Origin: Anomaloglossus baeobatrachus | Taxonomy: Eukaryota; Chordata; Amphibia; Anura; Aromobatidae | DNA: 64,000 nt | NCBI RefSeq assembly: GCF_048569485.1 | Contig: NC_134355.1 | Coordinates: 394,791,422-394,855,421, forward strand | Reading direction: 5' to 3' | Part shown: piece after piece, positions 1 to 11,355 of the stretch | How the letters are laid out: each line of letters begins with the position of its first letter | Numbering within the stretch: the first letter of the stretch is position 1 | Made by a program: the position numbers and the translations under genes | The notes under the pieces: generated by a model | What the model was told of the DNA's origin: nothing | The model's input: only the letters and a program-made list of their open reading frames with translations | Databases searched by the model: none

Positions 1-1189
1 ATATGAGGGCTTGTTTTTTGCGGGACAAGTTGTACTTTTAAATGAAACCATAAGTTTTACCATATGGTGTACTGGAAAGCAGCAAAAAAATTCCAAGTGT
101 GGAAAAATTGCAAAAAAAGTGTGATGGCACAATAGTTTTTGGGATGTTTTATTCACGGTGTTCACTATATGGTAAAACTGATGTGTGGGTATGATACCTG
201 AGGTCGGTGCGAGTTTGTAGACACCAAACATGTATAGGTTTACTTGTATCTAATGGGTTAAAAAAAATTCACAAGTTTGTCCAATAAAAGTGGCGCACGT
301 TTTGCGCCATTTTCCAAAACACGTAGCGTTCTTATTTTTTGGGATCTATGGCTCAGTGACGGCTTATTTTTTGTGTCTCGAGCTGATGTTTCTAATGGTA
401 GCATTTTTGCGCAGATGCTACGTTTTGATCGCCTGTTATTGCATTTTGCGTAAAACTTGCGGCGACCAAAAAACGTAATTTTGGCGTTTGGAATTTTTTT
501 GCCACTACGCCGTTTACCAATCAGATTAATTGATTTTATATTTTGATAGATCGGGCATTTCTGAACGCGGCGATACCAAATATGTGTATATTTATTTATT
601 TTTTAACCCTTTAATTTTCAATGGGGGGAAAGGGGGGTGATTTGAACTTTTAGGTTTTTTGTTTTTTTTTTAATTTTTTAAAACTTTTTTTTTACTTTTT
701 TTATTTTATTTTACTAGTCCCCCTAGGGGGCTATAGCGATCAGCAATCCGATTGCTGATCGCTATCTGCTGATCACAGCTATACCGCTGTAATCAGCAGA
801 TTCAGTCACTTTCTTTCTTCCTCTGCTCCGTGCCGAGGAAGAATGAAAGTGAAACTTCTTAGCACCAGGCGTCATCACATGACCCTGTGCTACGATGGCA
901 ACCACCGATCGTCACGTGATCACTCACGTGACGTCCGGAGGGGGCGGCGGTAAGAAAAAAAGATGGCCGCGCGCATATAGATCTCGCTGCCAGACTTTGG
1001 CAGCGAGATCTAAGGGGTTAATGTTCCGGGTGGAATGCGATTCCACTCGGAACATGTAGGCACACATGTCAGCTGTTGAAAACAGCTGATATGTGTGCCG
1101 ATCCACGCCGCCTGCCCGCGGCAGGGGGCGGGGATTACCGGGACACGATCCACGACGGAAAGATCCGTCCATGGTCGTGAAGGGGTTAA
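1..1189 (+). repeat. TTAA-bounded anuran interspersed repeat, right part
   Basis: The segment opens with a 'gggacaagttgtactttt' block and closes with 'gtcgtgaaggggttaa', ending in TTAA at 1186-1189. The same opening block recurs, diverged, at about 55750 and the same end at 56778-56781. The TTAA border and a terminal CCCCTTC (read inward) resemble piggyBac-type ends, so a non-autonomous TTAA-specific DNA element is the best inference. No transposase is visible. The internal part at about 735-805 is a palindrome around 'gcgatcagcaatccgattg'. The left end lies outside the window. Confidence 0.55.
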
Positions 1190-1195
1190 TGGGTA

Positions 1196-2032
1196 AAGCT
1201 GGTGTCACACATAACGACGACGACAACGATGTCGCTGCTACGTCACCATTTTCTGTGACGTTGCAGCGACGTCCCGTCGCTGTCGCTGTGTGTGACATCC
1301 AGCAACGACCTGGCCCCTGCTGTGAGGTCGCCGGTCGTTGCTGAATGTCCAGCTTCATTTTTTGGTCGTCACTCTCCCGCTGTGACACACACATCGCTGT
1401 GTGTGACAGCGAGAGAGCGACGAAATGAAGCGATCAGGAGCCGGCACTGGCAGCTGCGGTAAGCTGTAACCAGCGTAAACATCGGGTAACCAAGGGAAGA
1501 CCTTTCCCTGGTTACCCGATGTTTACGCTGGTTACCAGCCTCCGCTCTTGCTGCCAGTGCCGGCTCCTGCACTGTGACATGTGGCTGCAGTACGCATCGG
1601 GTAATTAACCCGATGTATACTGTAGCAAGGAGAGCAAGGAGCCAGCGCTAAGCAGTGCGCGCGGCTCCCTGCTCTCTGCACTGTGACATGTAGCTGCAGC
1701 ACACATCGGGTTAATTAACCCGATGTGTGCTGCAGGAGAGCAAGGAGCCAGCGCTAAGCGCGGCTCCCTGCTCTCTGAACTGTGACATGTAGCTGCAGCA
1801 CACATCGGGTTAATTAACCCGATGTGTGCTGCAGGAGAGCAAGGAGCCAGCGCTAAGCGCGGCTCCCTGCTCTCTGCACATGTAGCACAGCGACCTTATG
1901 ATCGCTGCTTCTGCTGTGTTTGACAGCTAAGCAGCGATCATAACAGCGACTTACAAGGTCGCTGTTACGTCACCGAAAATGGTGACGTAACAGCGACGTC
2001 GTTGTCGCTGTCGTTTAGTGTGACACCAGCTT
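1196..2032. mobile_element. Non-autonomous palindromic DNA element with 8-bp TSD (hAT-like MITE)
   Basis: The termini are inverted copies: 'aagctggtgtcacac' at 1196 and 'gtgacaccagctt' ending at 2032, with similarity continuing about 70 bp inward. The flanks 1188-1195 (aatgggta) and 2033-2040 (aatggata) match at 7 of 8 positions, which fits the 8-bp target duplication of hAT elements. The left duplication overlaps the TTAA end of the preceding repeat, so this element inserted into it. Inside are a long palindrome (about 1438-1568) and three tandem units (1572-1877). There is no coding capacity. Confidence 0.6.
1572..1877. repeat. Three tandem units of about 99 bp, each with a palindromic core
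   Basis: Units start at 1572, 1681 and 1780 with 'ctgtgacatgt(a/g)gctgcag'. The second and third are almost identical and 98-99 bp long; the first is about 109 bp and more diverged. Each holds a near-perfect palindrome centred on 'gggttaattaaccc' and a second dyad around 'gccagcgctaagcgcggc'. They lie entirely inside the hAT-like element, so they expanded within it. Confidence 0.8.
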
Positions 2033-2040
2033 AATGGATA

Positions 2041-5000
2041 GAGAGAGAGATCAAACAATATTATGTTGCATATTACAAAGCACATAAACAAGTAAAATGA
2101 ATGTATGAGTGTGTTTTAATTACTGGATTTCATGTCTATTAGAGCAATATTTCATTGGTAATTCTTTTAGTGTAAATGTTTTATAAACTATTTATGACCG
2201 CAAACCAGAAAGCATAATCATAGCCTTTAGGGACAATACAATTTTAGCACTGTTTATAAAAGTTTTAAATTCTTTATAGTATGTGAAGAATTTATTGTTT
2301 CTATACATGAATAATTGATAGCATTAAAGAAAACATTTGCAGCCACTAGGTTAAATACATACAGCATAAATGATGCATATGGAAAACACTGATACCAAGG
2401 GAATTATGGAAAACAAAATTAGTGAATTACTGGTTGAGCTAATTTTAGTTACTGAAGAGTGTTAATCTATACTGTAACTTGTCTATTCCAAGATACAGTT
2501 ATATTCACATGGCCATCGGTATACTGTATGTTTGCAGCATGTGCATACTGGGGTAATCTATAAGGTATAGCAAAGCTAAGGGGGATTTCCTTTGGCTTTC
2601 TGTTACAGAGAAAGAGGTAAAGGCTATAAGACTATACTGTCTAGTAAAAAATACATGTGTAAACACCAAAGAACATATGGAAGGCAAAGAAAGTAGCCTG
2701 CTTATAAAATATTTAATAGCGTATTTCTTTTCCTTTGTTATTTTCTCTTAGAGAATTCATGTACTGTAGTACATAAGTTATCATTAAGTTTGCAAACCTC
2801 CACTGAGGAAGCAAAAAATAACTGATATTTTCAAGAGACCTCCAACTGCATGATAATAATTTCAATCCTTTAAATTGTATAATAAAGCCATATCTAGTAC
2901 TTATGTAACCCTTTTGTCCATAAACCCCATCATTGAAAGATAATGCCTTATCAGTGCCCTACGGACAGTAATTTAAGGTAGTTTCGGTATTGCTGCTTTT
3001 TCTTAAAGGAAGAAAAGGAAGGAACCAGCTGCTGCCTATCCCTTTAAAAATATCTTTTCCTTGAATTTCTCAGATCTTGAGATATGTTACATTAACCCTT
3101 TCATGACATTTGATGTTTACGTCATGGTCAGCAAAAAGGTTCCTACCAAATGATGTAAATTTATGACATGGCGATTATGCAGGCCCAGGGGCTGCGCCCA
3201 TACGATTGTCGCCCGGAGTTCGGCATGTTATATCCAAGCTACGGCTCTCTCAGCCTATAATGGTGATTATGCTGCCCCTTGCAGTTTACCCCCTAAATGC
3301 CATGATTAATGGCTAATGTAGCAGTTAAGGGGCTCGGAGAGAGAGTGCCCTCCCTCTCGCACCTGATCGGGAGATTAACCAATCCACAATACTTTAAGTC
3401 ATGGTCAGGAAAAGGAGCATGGTAGTTTCTGTATTTGTGCCTTTTTTAAGGGAAAATTAAGATTATAGAAGCAAACAATACTTCAACTGCTGTTATTTTG
3501 CTCATTGTACCACCCAAAGATTGCAGTAAGGTTCAGCTCACATTTAGTCTGCAGCGTATGTTGAGCATTACATTGGTGTTTAAGTGTACATCTCTGAAAA
3601 ATTTGATTCAATCAAAATTCCAAAAGTAAAATCACTGTAATGAGGCAGATGGAGTCACTTTTAACTCTGGCCTGTGTTTCTGGGTTGTCCAGCTTTTTAC
3701 TCGTCTTTTTAGGCATGCACAAAAGTGCGATCAATAACAGTTTTGTACACCTTTGAAAATAAGGACACCAATGTACAGGCCAAGAGGAGTCCAGAGTAAT
3801 TCTGTTCCTTCATTAGTAAATGGATCCATTGTGGGTTTCACGTATTTCGAAGATATAGATGGAAAACCTAATGTAAGTACTAAGCATAGAGCACAGGATA
3901 AAAGTGAACTGATAAAAAAATGTTCTGTCCTAGAAGTTGCTACCAATATCATTCCACTCAACCCACCACAAAAAATAAGTCCTCACTCAGGGCCATAATC
4001 TGTTAACAGAAAGAAATCCAGTAAAATGTGTACTCTTAAATTCAAATGCACCCCTCCCTCCTGAACCCCACAATATGCCTAAACCACAGTTAAAGTCCAC
4101 ATGTTATGCATTGTTGAAGTGAAGAAAGCTTACTTAATGTGGGGGGGAGGGGGGGGTGCAATGAGAAGCACAAGCTGAGAAGAATGTATGGGCACTATAA
4201 AGTACTTTCTCTACAGTCATTGTTGTTCTCTAATTACGATCATGACATTTTGGTTTTATGTTGATACACTTTGGATCTTTTGTAAAACTCTGTTCTAGTG
4301 GCATGGTGTACCCCTTACAAAAAAAACTTCAAATGCTGATCAATGTAAGTTACATTATTTCTGAGAAAAGCAAGTGATCATACTTTATTCTCTAATTTTA
4401 ATCTCCAGTGTATATCACCAAGATATTGCGGCTATGGAGAAAAGATATCAAGGGAAATAAAATCCATCAATTCTTTCAGATTACTGTTGGACAATTGTAA
4501 AAGTTGATATAAGCAGGAGTACAAGAGAAAATCAAAAAGGAGTTTTGAATGAATGGGGACCAAATTTTGTAGTGTAATTTCTGTAACTATTTATAATGCA
4601 CAATAGTATTTAGACATGTTGAAGTTATTTAAATTCATGTTAAGTTTTTTCTAAAGAAACATAAGCATAACAAAATATTTTGCATCTTTATATTTGCAAA
4701 AATAAGAATGTTTCAAAGTTCTGAAACTTTTATGCATTTATTACACATGTAAGCAAAACTAGTGTTTATGAAAATTGTTTCAAATCCAATGACTGATTCT
4801 CATGTTTTCTTATGCCCTGATTTAAAAAAATCAACAAAAAAACAAAACATTACTATTTAAACATCTCATATAGATTTTGTACAAAACAAGAGTGAAATTA
4901 CTTACAAGCAAGATGTACAAAAATGTTATTGCACTCAAAAATATACACAATATTATAGATATAAATTTATTGAAAATTCATTCTGCGACTTTATTGAATA

Positions 5001-6403
5001 TAAACTCTTGCGCAATCACAAGAAGATTTCTGACTGCATCACCGACTGTCATCGCGGCATCAGGGTCTACAGAAACTTCAGATTCCTGCACTCTGCCGGC
5101 TAAATTCTCTGATATCTGTGATAAGCGCAGGATGACTCAGGTGTTGACTCACAGACCTTTGGTTCATGGGCAGGCTACCAAGAGTTAACCTCTTTTGGAC
5201 TGCTTGTTAGTCTCCTTGGTCACATTAGGGGGAGCCAGTCACATTTGCTCTCTTTCAATATATGCTGGCTGGATGCTTCCTTTAATGCCAGTTATAGCTT
5301 CTCTATACTGGTCTGGTGAGTTGTGATTCAGACTTACTGGTGGTTGTAGTACTTTATATTGTGTGCGGGAGTGGTGTTAACCCATGTTGTCCTTTTGTTG
5401 CTGCTTTACTTCCCTTGCTTTACCCTTAAGCTTCTTAAAGTTTATTCCTGTGAGTTTGCAGTGTGATTGAATGTATACACCCATGTCTCATGACGCATGC
5501 TACGTGAGCCACGCAAAAAAACACATCACCTCCTGTGGGCCTGTCACTTCTTGCACTGCTGGCCCTTCAATTAGCATTAGTACTTTGCCAATATTTGGTA
5601 TGTTCACTTTATGTTTATTGTCATCATTTCTGTGACTATGTTCTCATGTTACTGTATCACCATTGTGTCCATGACTATATTCAGTTTACATTGTCCACAG
5701 AAAGTTATTTACATGCATTTGATATCCTACTGACCTTTGTAACTTTGCAGAAGTTGTGCTGTCTATCAGCCCTTTCTTCTTATCCTATTTTTATCATATA
5801 TGTACATACTGTGTATCAATAAATATTTGTATGTTTTTTGAAACTTTAAATCTACTTTTCCCCTTTTTTGCTCTGCAATAAATCAGTATTGCTTTATATA
5901 GTCCCAATTTTGGTCTCCTTTGAAGCACAGCCACAGGCTGGTTTTCACAAGATTACAGTCATTGCATCCTTCAGCAACTTAACCTAAGCTGGTGGAAGTG
6001 GGAGCCTGCAATGGACAATGGCCAGGACTGTATGATTGAAATGTTGCTGTCAGTGATTGAGAGCACAATTTAATGATTAGCATCAACATTCTGAGTTATC
6101 TTTTGTCTCTGATGTATACTGTAGCCAGCATCTGCCTTGTGTGGAGCAAGCATAGATCATGAGTTCACTCAATGAACCTTCCCCATTAAGAAATACTGCT
6201 TCATGGGGTGGGAAAGTGTAAAACTTCGTCTTTAACTTTCAATAATAAAATTCAGGCTGCCTGCACCTAACATTAGGGGGAGCTAATTACATATGGATGG
6301 AAAGTGTAGGCTGGAAACTTCAGAGTTTCAACCACAAACTGTTGCAGAAAACAAAGGGGCTGTCAGGCTAAACTGACAGTGACTATAGCCCCTATATAAA
6401 TTG
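2041..6403. other. AT-rich intergenic stretch without a supported gene
   Basis: No exon with convincing coding content and splice sites was found on either strand. Longer open frames, such as 3753-3998 (+) and 3731-3961 (-), overlap each other and show no recognised domain. 3092-3385 is treated separately. The part at about 5130-5480 and the stretch near 6270 share the phrase 'cattagggggagc', which I associate with unclassified anuran repeats. No promoter, terminator or RNA gene was recognised. Confidence 0.5.
3092..3385 (-). repeat. Fragment of the TTAA-type repeat, right end in reverse orientation
   Basis: TTAA at 3092-3095 is followed by 'ccctttcatgaca' and then an alternation of 'gatgtttacgtcatgg' and 'gatgtaaatttatgac'. 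This is a diverged inverted version of the ends at 1150-1189 and 56740-56781. The inner border is approximate. Confidence 0.4.
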
Positions 6404-6407
6404 CATC

Positions 6408-8056
6408 TGTGGCACCCCTAAGGGTCCAGTCACCATTCCTTGGTAAGGAGGAAGGCACAGGCGGTTGTTCACACATACACTCTTAGGCGGGCTTTGCACA
6501 CTACGACATCGCAGGCCGATGCTGCGATGCCGAGTGCGATAGTGTCCGCCCCCGTCGCAGCAGCGATATGTGGTGATAGCTGGCGTAGCGAAAATTATCG
6601 CTACGCCAGCTTCACACACACACTCACCTGCCGTGCGACGTCCCTGTGGCCGGCGACCCGCCTCCTTGTTAAGGGGGCTGGTCGTGCGGCGTCACTGCGA
6701 CGTCACACGGCAGGCGGCCAATCAGAGCGGAGGGGCGGAGATGAGCAGGATGTAAACATCCCGCCCACCTCCTTCCTTCCGCATATCCTACGGAAGCCGC
6801 AGTGAGGCCGGTAGGAGACGTTCCTCGCTCCTGCGACTTCACACACAGCGATGTGTGCTGCCACAGGAGCGAGGAACAACATCGGACCATTGCGTCAGCG
6901 TAATTATGGATTACGCCGACGCTGTACCGATGATACGATTACGACGCTTTTGCGCTCGTTAATCGTATCATCCAGCCTTTACACACTGCGATGTCGCATG
7001 CGATGCCGGAAGTGCGTCACTTTCAATTTGACCCCACCGACATCGCACCTGCGATGTCGCAGTGTGCAAAGTGCCCCTTAGTATAGCTACCCACTTAGTC
7101 CCGGAGCCAGTCTGGAGGTGGAGTTAGTTAGTGTATGGAACACGATAGAATGGAGTGGAGAGAACTAAGAAGGACACGGAGGAGAGAAATCCTGAGGACT
7201 GGAGCTCATCCTAGGACAAGGAGGAAGATCAGCAAAAAAGGAGAAAGGAAGGGGTCCCAGAGTCATGGGTAGTGGGAAATCCACCAGTGGGCTCCCATCC
7301 ACATCCGACGCACTGGTGTGGAGGGACTAGGCCACAAAGGGGAACCAGCCCCTAGAATAGTGGAGAACAAACAGGCTCAGCTAGAAAACCGGAGGCTGAG
7401 GTATCTTCATGTGCCACAGCCACAGTCACACATGAATCTGCTGAAAAAGTGACCACAGAGGGTTAAGAGACAGGGCAGAAGAACCTCCCAAGCAAGTCCC
7501 GCGGACACCACCTCGGGGCACTGGGTGTGAGGCGCAGGGCAGGAGGGCAAAGCCAGCGCAGGAAGACGACCAGGAAAGGGATACAGAAAGGGACACCGGT
7601 TTTGTGCCTCCGAATTACCTGTGGATTGGCTGGATCCCGTCACTGCAGGACTCAGCACTCCGAGGGCAGTATTTGACCAGCCGGCCGTGATAATCTGGAA
7701 CTGCCAACTATGAATAAAAGACCTAATGACTGCATCCTGCTGTGTCATGAATTCATTGTCTGTGCCGCCAGCCCCACACTATTCAAACACTTTATCGGCT
7801 AACAACTGCCTACGGCTGCCCTGGGGCCCAGATCCACCTGTGGGGAGCTGTATCATCATTGCTGCATCACCATCTTCCCCAGTGGTCCCATCCAGCAGTA
7901 TCGGCCATACCTGGCCGAAGACCAAAGGTGGAGTCACGACTCATCATTTCCCCTGTAAATATATTTCTCCCATTTAAAACGACACCGCCAGGTTAACGGA
8001 GTTCGGCCCTGCCACCGTGACCTCCCAAAACAGAACCGACCCTGGTGGCCGTGTCA
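6408..8056. mobile_element. Probable solo LTR (Ty3-like), interrupted by a MITE
   Basis: The unit starts 'tgtggcacccct' and ends 'ggtggccgtgtca', with TG...CA borders and a matching CATC on each side (6404-6407 and 8057-8060). Without the nested MITE and its duplicated TTA it is about 1.05 kb. Its right part, 'ggagtcacgac...cccctgtaaatat' at about 7930-7965, is shared with the LTR-like unit at 10228-11355 ('ggcgtcacgaac...cccctgtaaatac'), so the two belong to one family. There is no internal coding region. It is an old fossil; the family call is an inference. Confidence 0.45.
6486..7077. mobile_element. PIF/Harbinger-type MITE
   Basis: The terminal inverted repeats pair 'ggcgggctttgcacac' with 'gtgtgcaaagtgcccc'. 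TTA target copies lie at 6483-6485 and 7078-7080. It is 592 bp and non-coding, and sits inside the LTR-like unit 6408-8056. The TWA target and the end sequence fit PIF/Harbinger. The internal phrase 'aatcagagcggaggggcgg' is shared with the copies at 8374, 9642, 34460 and 37572. Confidence 0.7.
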
Positions 8057-8373
8057 CATCTTTAGTGTTCTAATCTCTGCCTCTGCTATGCAGAAACTGA
8101 AGTTTAGTTAAATAAGCTAATTAGGGTGCACTGTGCACCCTTGGTATGGCCAGAGACAGAGGGATCCATTCCACCCACTTGTTTTCCATGTCTCTGACCC
8201 CCTTACTGGTGATTGACAGTCTTGGTTTGCCTGGTATGAGCACTATCTGCAGACAAAGCTCAAGCAAAGGAGGCAGGGTCATGCAAATCCAGTGAGCAAA
8301 ATGGGGCACAAAGGGTGCACCAGGCAGGCAGGCTAGCATATTTAATTAAACTTCAGTTTCTGCAGAACACTAA

Positions 8374-8964
8374 AGCGGGCTTTACACGCTACGATATTTC
8401 TAGCAGTTGCTAGCGATATCATACACAAGAGCACCCGCCCCTGTCGTGCATGCGATATCGTGTGATCGCTGCCGCAGGGAACATTATCGCTGCGGAGGCG
8501 TCACACGCACTTACCTGGTCGTCGTCATCGCTGTGACTGCCAAACAATCCCTCCCTCAAGTGGGAGGTGCGTTTGGCATCACGGTGACGTCACCGCGACG
8601 TCACTAAGCAGCCGGCCAATCAAAGCGGAGGGGCGGAGATGAGCGGGACGAACATCCCGCCCACCTCCTTCCTTCCTGATTGCGGGCGGGATGCAGGTAA
8701 GGTGAGGTTCCTCACTCCTGCGGTGTCACACACAGCGATGTGTGCTGCCGCAGGAACGAGGAACAACATCTATAAACAACCATTAACAATTTTTGGTTTT
8801 AGGAAGACCTCTCCATGTTGAACGATTTTCACCACTTTGGAGGACTTTTATGGTCGCTGGTAAGTGTTACACGCTGCAATACCGTTAATGATGCCAGATG
8901 TGCATCACTAACGACGTGACCCGACGATAAAACATTAACAATATCGTAGCGTGTAAAGCCCCCT
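8374..8964. mobile_element. PIF/Harbinger-type MITE
   Basis: The ends 'agcgggctttacacgc' and 'gcgtgtaaagccccct' are inverted repeats flanked by TAA (8371-8373 and 8965-8967). It is 591 bp, shows no open reading frame of note, and is closely related to the copy at 37572-38164. The right TAA is also the left TAA of the next element. Confidence 0.75.
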
Positions 8965-8967
8965 TAA

Positions 8968-9304
8968 GGGCCTGTTCACACGTTGCAGATTTGTTGCATT
9001 TTTTTTTTCTTCGCAGATTTGTCACAAAAGCGTTTCCTGATGCCAGGAAAGTGAATGAGAATCCTGACGAGTCATGCACACGTTGCTTATTTTCCCCATT
9101 TGCATGTCAATTCTTTCAGCGTTTTCGCTGCAGATTTCTCTCATACTAATGAGTGGGAAAATTCTGCATCAAAACGCATGTAAAAAAAGCAGCAAAAATG
9201 AATAAAAAACGCACCTACTTTATGCAGCGTTTTTCCGGCTAAAAGATGTAGAAATAGTGCAGAAATTTCTGCACCAAATACTTGTGCAGTGTGTGCATGT
9301 ACCC
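8968..9304. mobile_element. Short PIF/Harbinger-like MITE abutting the previous one
   Basis: It starts 'gggcctgttcacacgttgca' and ends 'gtgtgtgcatgtaccc', with TAA at 8965-8967 and 9305-9307. The interior is rich in 'gcagatt', 'aaaacgca' and 'gcagcgtttt' motifs. A relative is visible next to the assembly gap at 59879-60038. It is non-coding. Confidence 0.55.
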
Positions 9305-9641
9305 TAAACGAGCGACTTTTATATGGGCTATATCTCCTACAACGTTATGTGCTTAGGTTATACTGTCAGCGAGGGCTAACAGACTCCCTTTAACTGTATG
9401 GAATTGTGGGGAAATCAGAATATTTCAGAGCAAGTGGTAATATAATAAAATGAAGACCAAAGGCAATCATTTTATTCCCTTGAATTTGTAAGAAGTGGTA
9501 AAATCTCTGCAGTACAAAATGTCGGTATAATGTGTAATGTGTATGTCTCTGTAAAATGTACTGTATTTTTATAATTGTATTAAGGTAATGTGAGCAATGC
9601 ACAAAATAGAGTATCATATTTAGTATGATGTTTTAGACTAA

Positions 9642-10210
9642 AGGCCCCATTACAGGCGTCGATTTATCATGCGATCGCATGTGCGATCGCACCCCCCCAT
9701 CATTTGTATGTCACAGGCAATTTGTTGCCCGTGTCGCACAAAGTCGGTCACCCCTGTCACACGTACTTACCTCCCGAACGACCTCGCTGTGGGCGGCGAA
9801 CATCCTGTTCCTGAAGGGGGAGGGACGTTCGGCATCACAGCGACGTTACACAGCGGCCGCCCAATAGAAGCGGAGGTGCAGAGATGAACGGGACGTAACA
9901 TCCCGGCCACCTCCTTCCTTCTTCATTGCCGGCGGGATGCAGGTAAGCTGTGTTCGTCGTTCCCGAGGTGTCACACAGAGCGATGTGTGCTTCCTCAGGA
10001 ACAACGAACAACCTGCATCCAGGAATGTGACCGATATTTTGAAAATGAACGACTTGTCAATGAGCAACGATAAGGTGAGTATTTTTGCTCGTTAACAGTC
10101 GCTCGTAGCTGTCACACGCTACGATATGTCAAACGATGCCGGATGTGCGTCACGGAATCCGTGACCCCGACGACATATCGCCCGATATATCGTAGAGTAT
10201 AAAGGGGCCT
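9642..10210. mobile_element. PIF/Harbinger-type MITE
   Basis: The ends 'aggccccattaca' and 'tataaaggggcct' are flanked by TAA (9639-9641 and 10211-10213). It is 569 bp and shares the internal 'gaagcggaggtgcagagatg' and 'cggccacctccttcctt' blocks with its relatives. Confidence 0.7.
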
Positions 10211-10227
10211 TAAAACATAGGTTTCAG

Positions 10228-11355
10228 TGTGACGCCCCTGGATTATCAAGTCGTCACAGGGTATTGCACAATTTTCCCTCCCGTGCAGTATCTACCTCCT
10301 TCTTGGTTTTGGGTCACTAGCTATATGGTGTTGCCTACATCAGCTAATCAAATCCTAGGTACACTCTGTACCACACCCACCAAACATACTAGTAGACGGC
10401 TTGAGTGGAATAGAGTCGTCCACCTGGGGGGTTGGAGAGGAGAGGTCAGGAGTGTCAAGAGGAGAGAGTCAGGTCTGAGAAGTGAAAGTGAGAGGAGGTC
10501 AGGAGCAGGGCTCCTGGGAAGCAATCTAGGTGGCAGACGGTGGTCTGGGCCTAGAAGAGCTGGACCCTCGGTTGCAGGGGATAGTGGCAAGGGGCACGGA
10601 CCTGTCGAGGAGGAAAGCCGGCGGCCTTGCACCATCACCGGGCTGGGACCAAGGCACGACGGGGTACGTCGGCCCTAGGTTGGGGAGTAGCTTCAGGCAA
10701 CCCGACAATTTACCCGACGAGAACAGAGCCTTCAAGATCCTCTCTCCACCCGCTCCAAAATCGGGGTACTAGCGCAACTGGGGGATAGGACTTTCCACTC
10801 AAAACGGTCCAGAAAATCCCAAGTGTGAACCCTGAGAGCAAGCTCCCACACTTAGCCATAGTGGAGAGTGGGACTCGGAAGGTTTCATACTACCGGGACC
10901 AACAGAGAAGTAAACTTAGTGCCAGGAGGCAGGTCACGGATTACCATGCAGCACTATTGGGGACGGGACCCGAACTAAGCTCCCCTCAGCGGCAGCGGTG
11001 TCCAGAGACTTATTTGACCAGTTGTCGGTGTCAGCTTAATGGACTGAGTGAGTACAACAGTGACCCCTTTGCATCCGATGGCACTCCCCCACCATCACTG
11101 AGCCCCGGGGTATTCCCCCTACCCGTGGAGGGTCACAACACCTGGCTGCCCCATTCCTGGCTGCCCCGGGTACTCCCAACTGCAGCAGTGGTACTCCTAA
11201 TTACCACATACCACGGGTGGCGTCACGAACTCTAATACATCCCCCTGTAAATACCCCCTTCATTTGAGTGGCCGTACGACCCCCGGGTCTGGAGACCCTC
11301 GAGCCACCGTGGATCCGGATCTAAGCAGCTCAGCTGCTGGCACGGGGGTGGCACA
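10228..11355. mobile_element. LTR-like unit related to 6408-8056
   Basis: It starts 'tgtgacgcccctggatta', ends near 'gggggtggcaca', and shares the 'cgtcacgaac...cccctgtaaata' block at about 11217-11262 with the unit at 6408. It begins 18 bp after a MITE. No clean target duplication was found, so borders are uncertain to a few bases. The open frames inside are not recognisable proteins. It is probably a fossil solo LTR. Confidence 0.35.

Noticed and set aside
3731-3998. Overlapping frames of 76 (-) and 81 (+) codons, the minus one with hydrophobic stretches
   Set aside because: Not recognised as any family. The two strands are open over the same bases, and the plus frame lacks an ATG where it opens.
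10229-11235. 149- and 136-codon frames
   Set aside because: They lie in an LTR-like repeat, have low-complexity RS/GR content and no recognisable domain.
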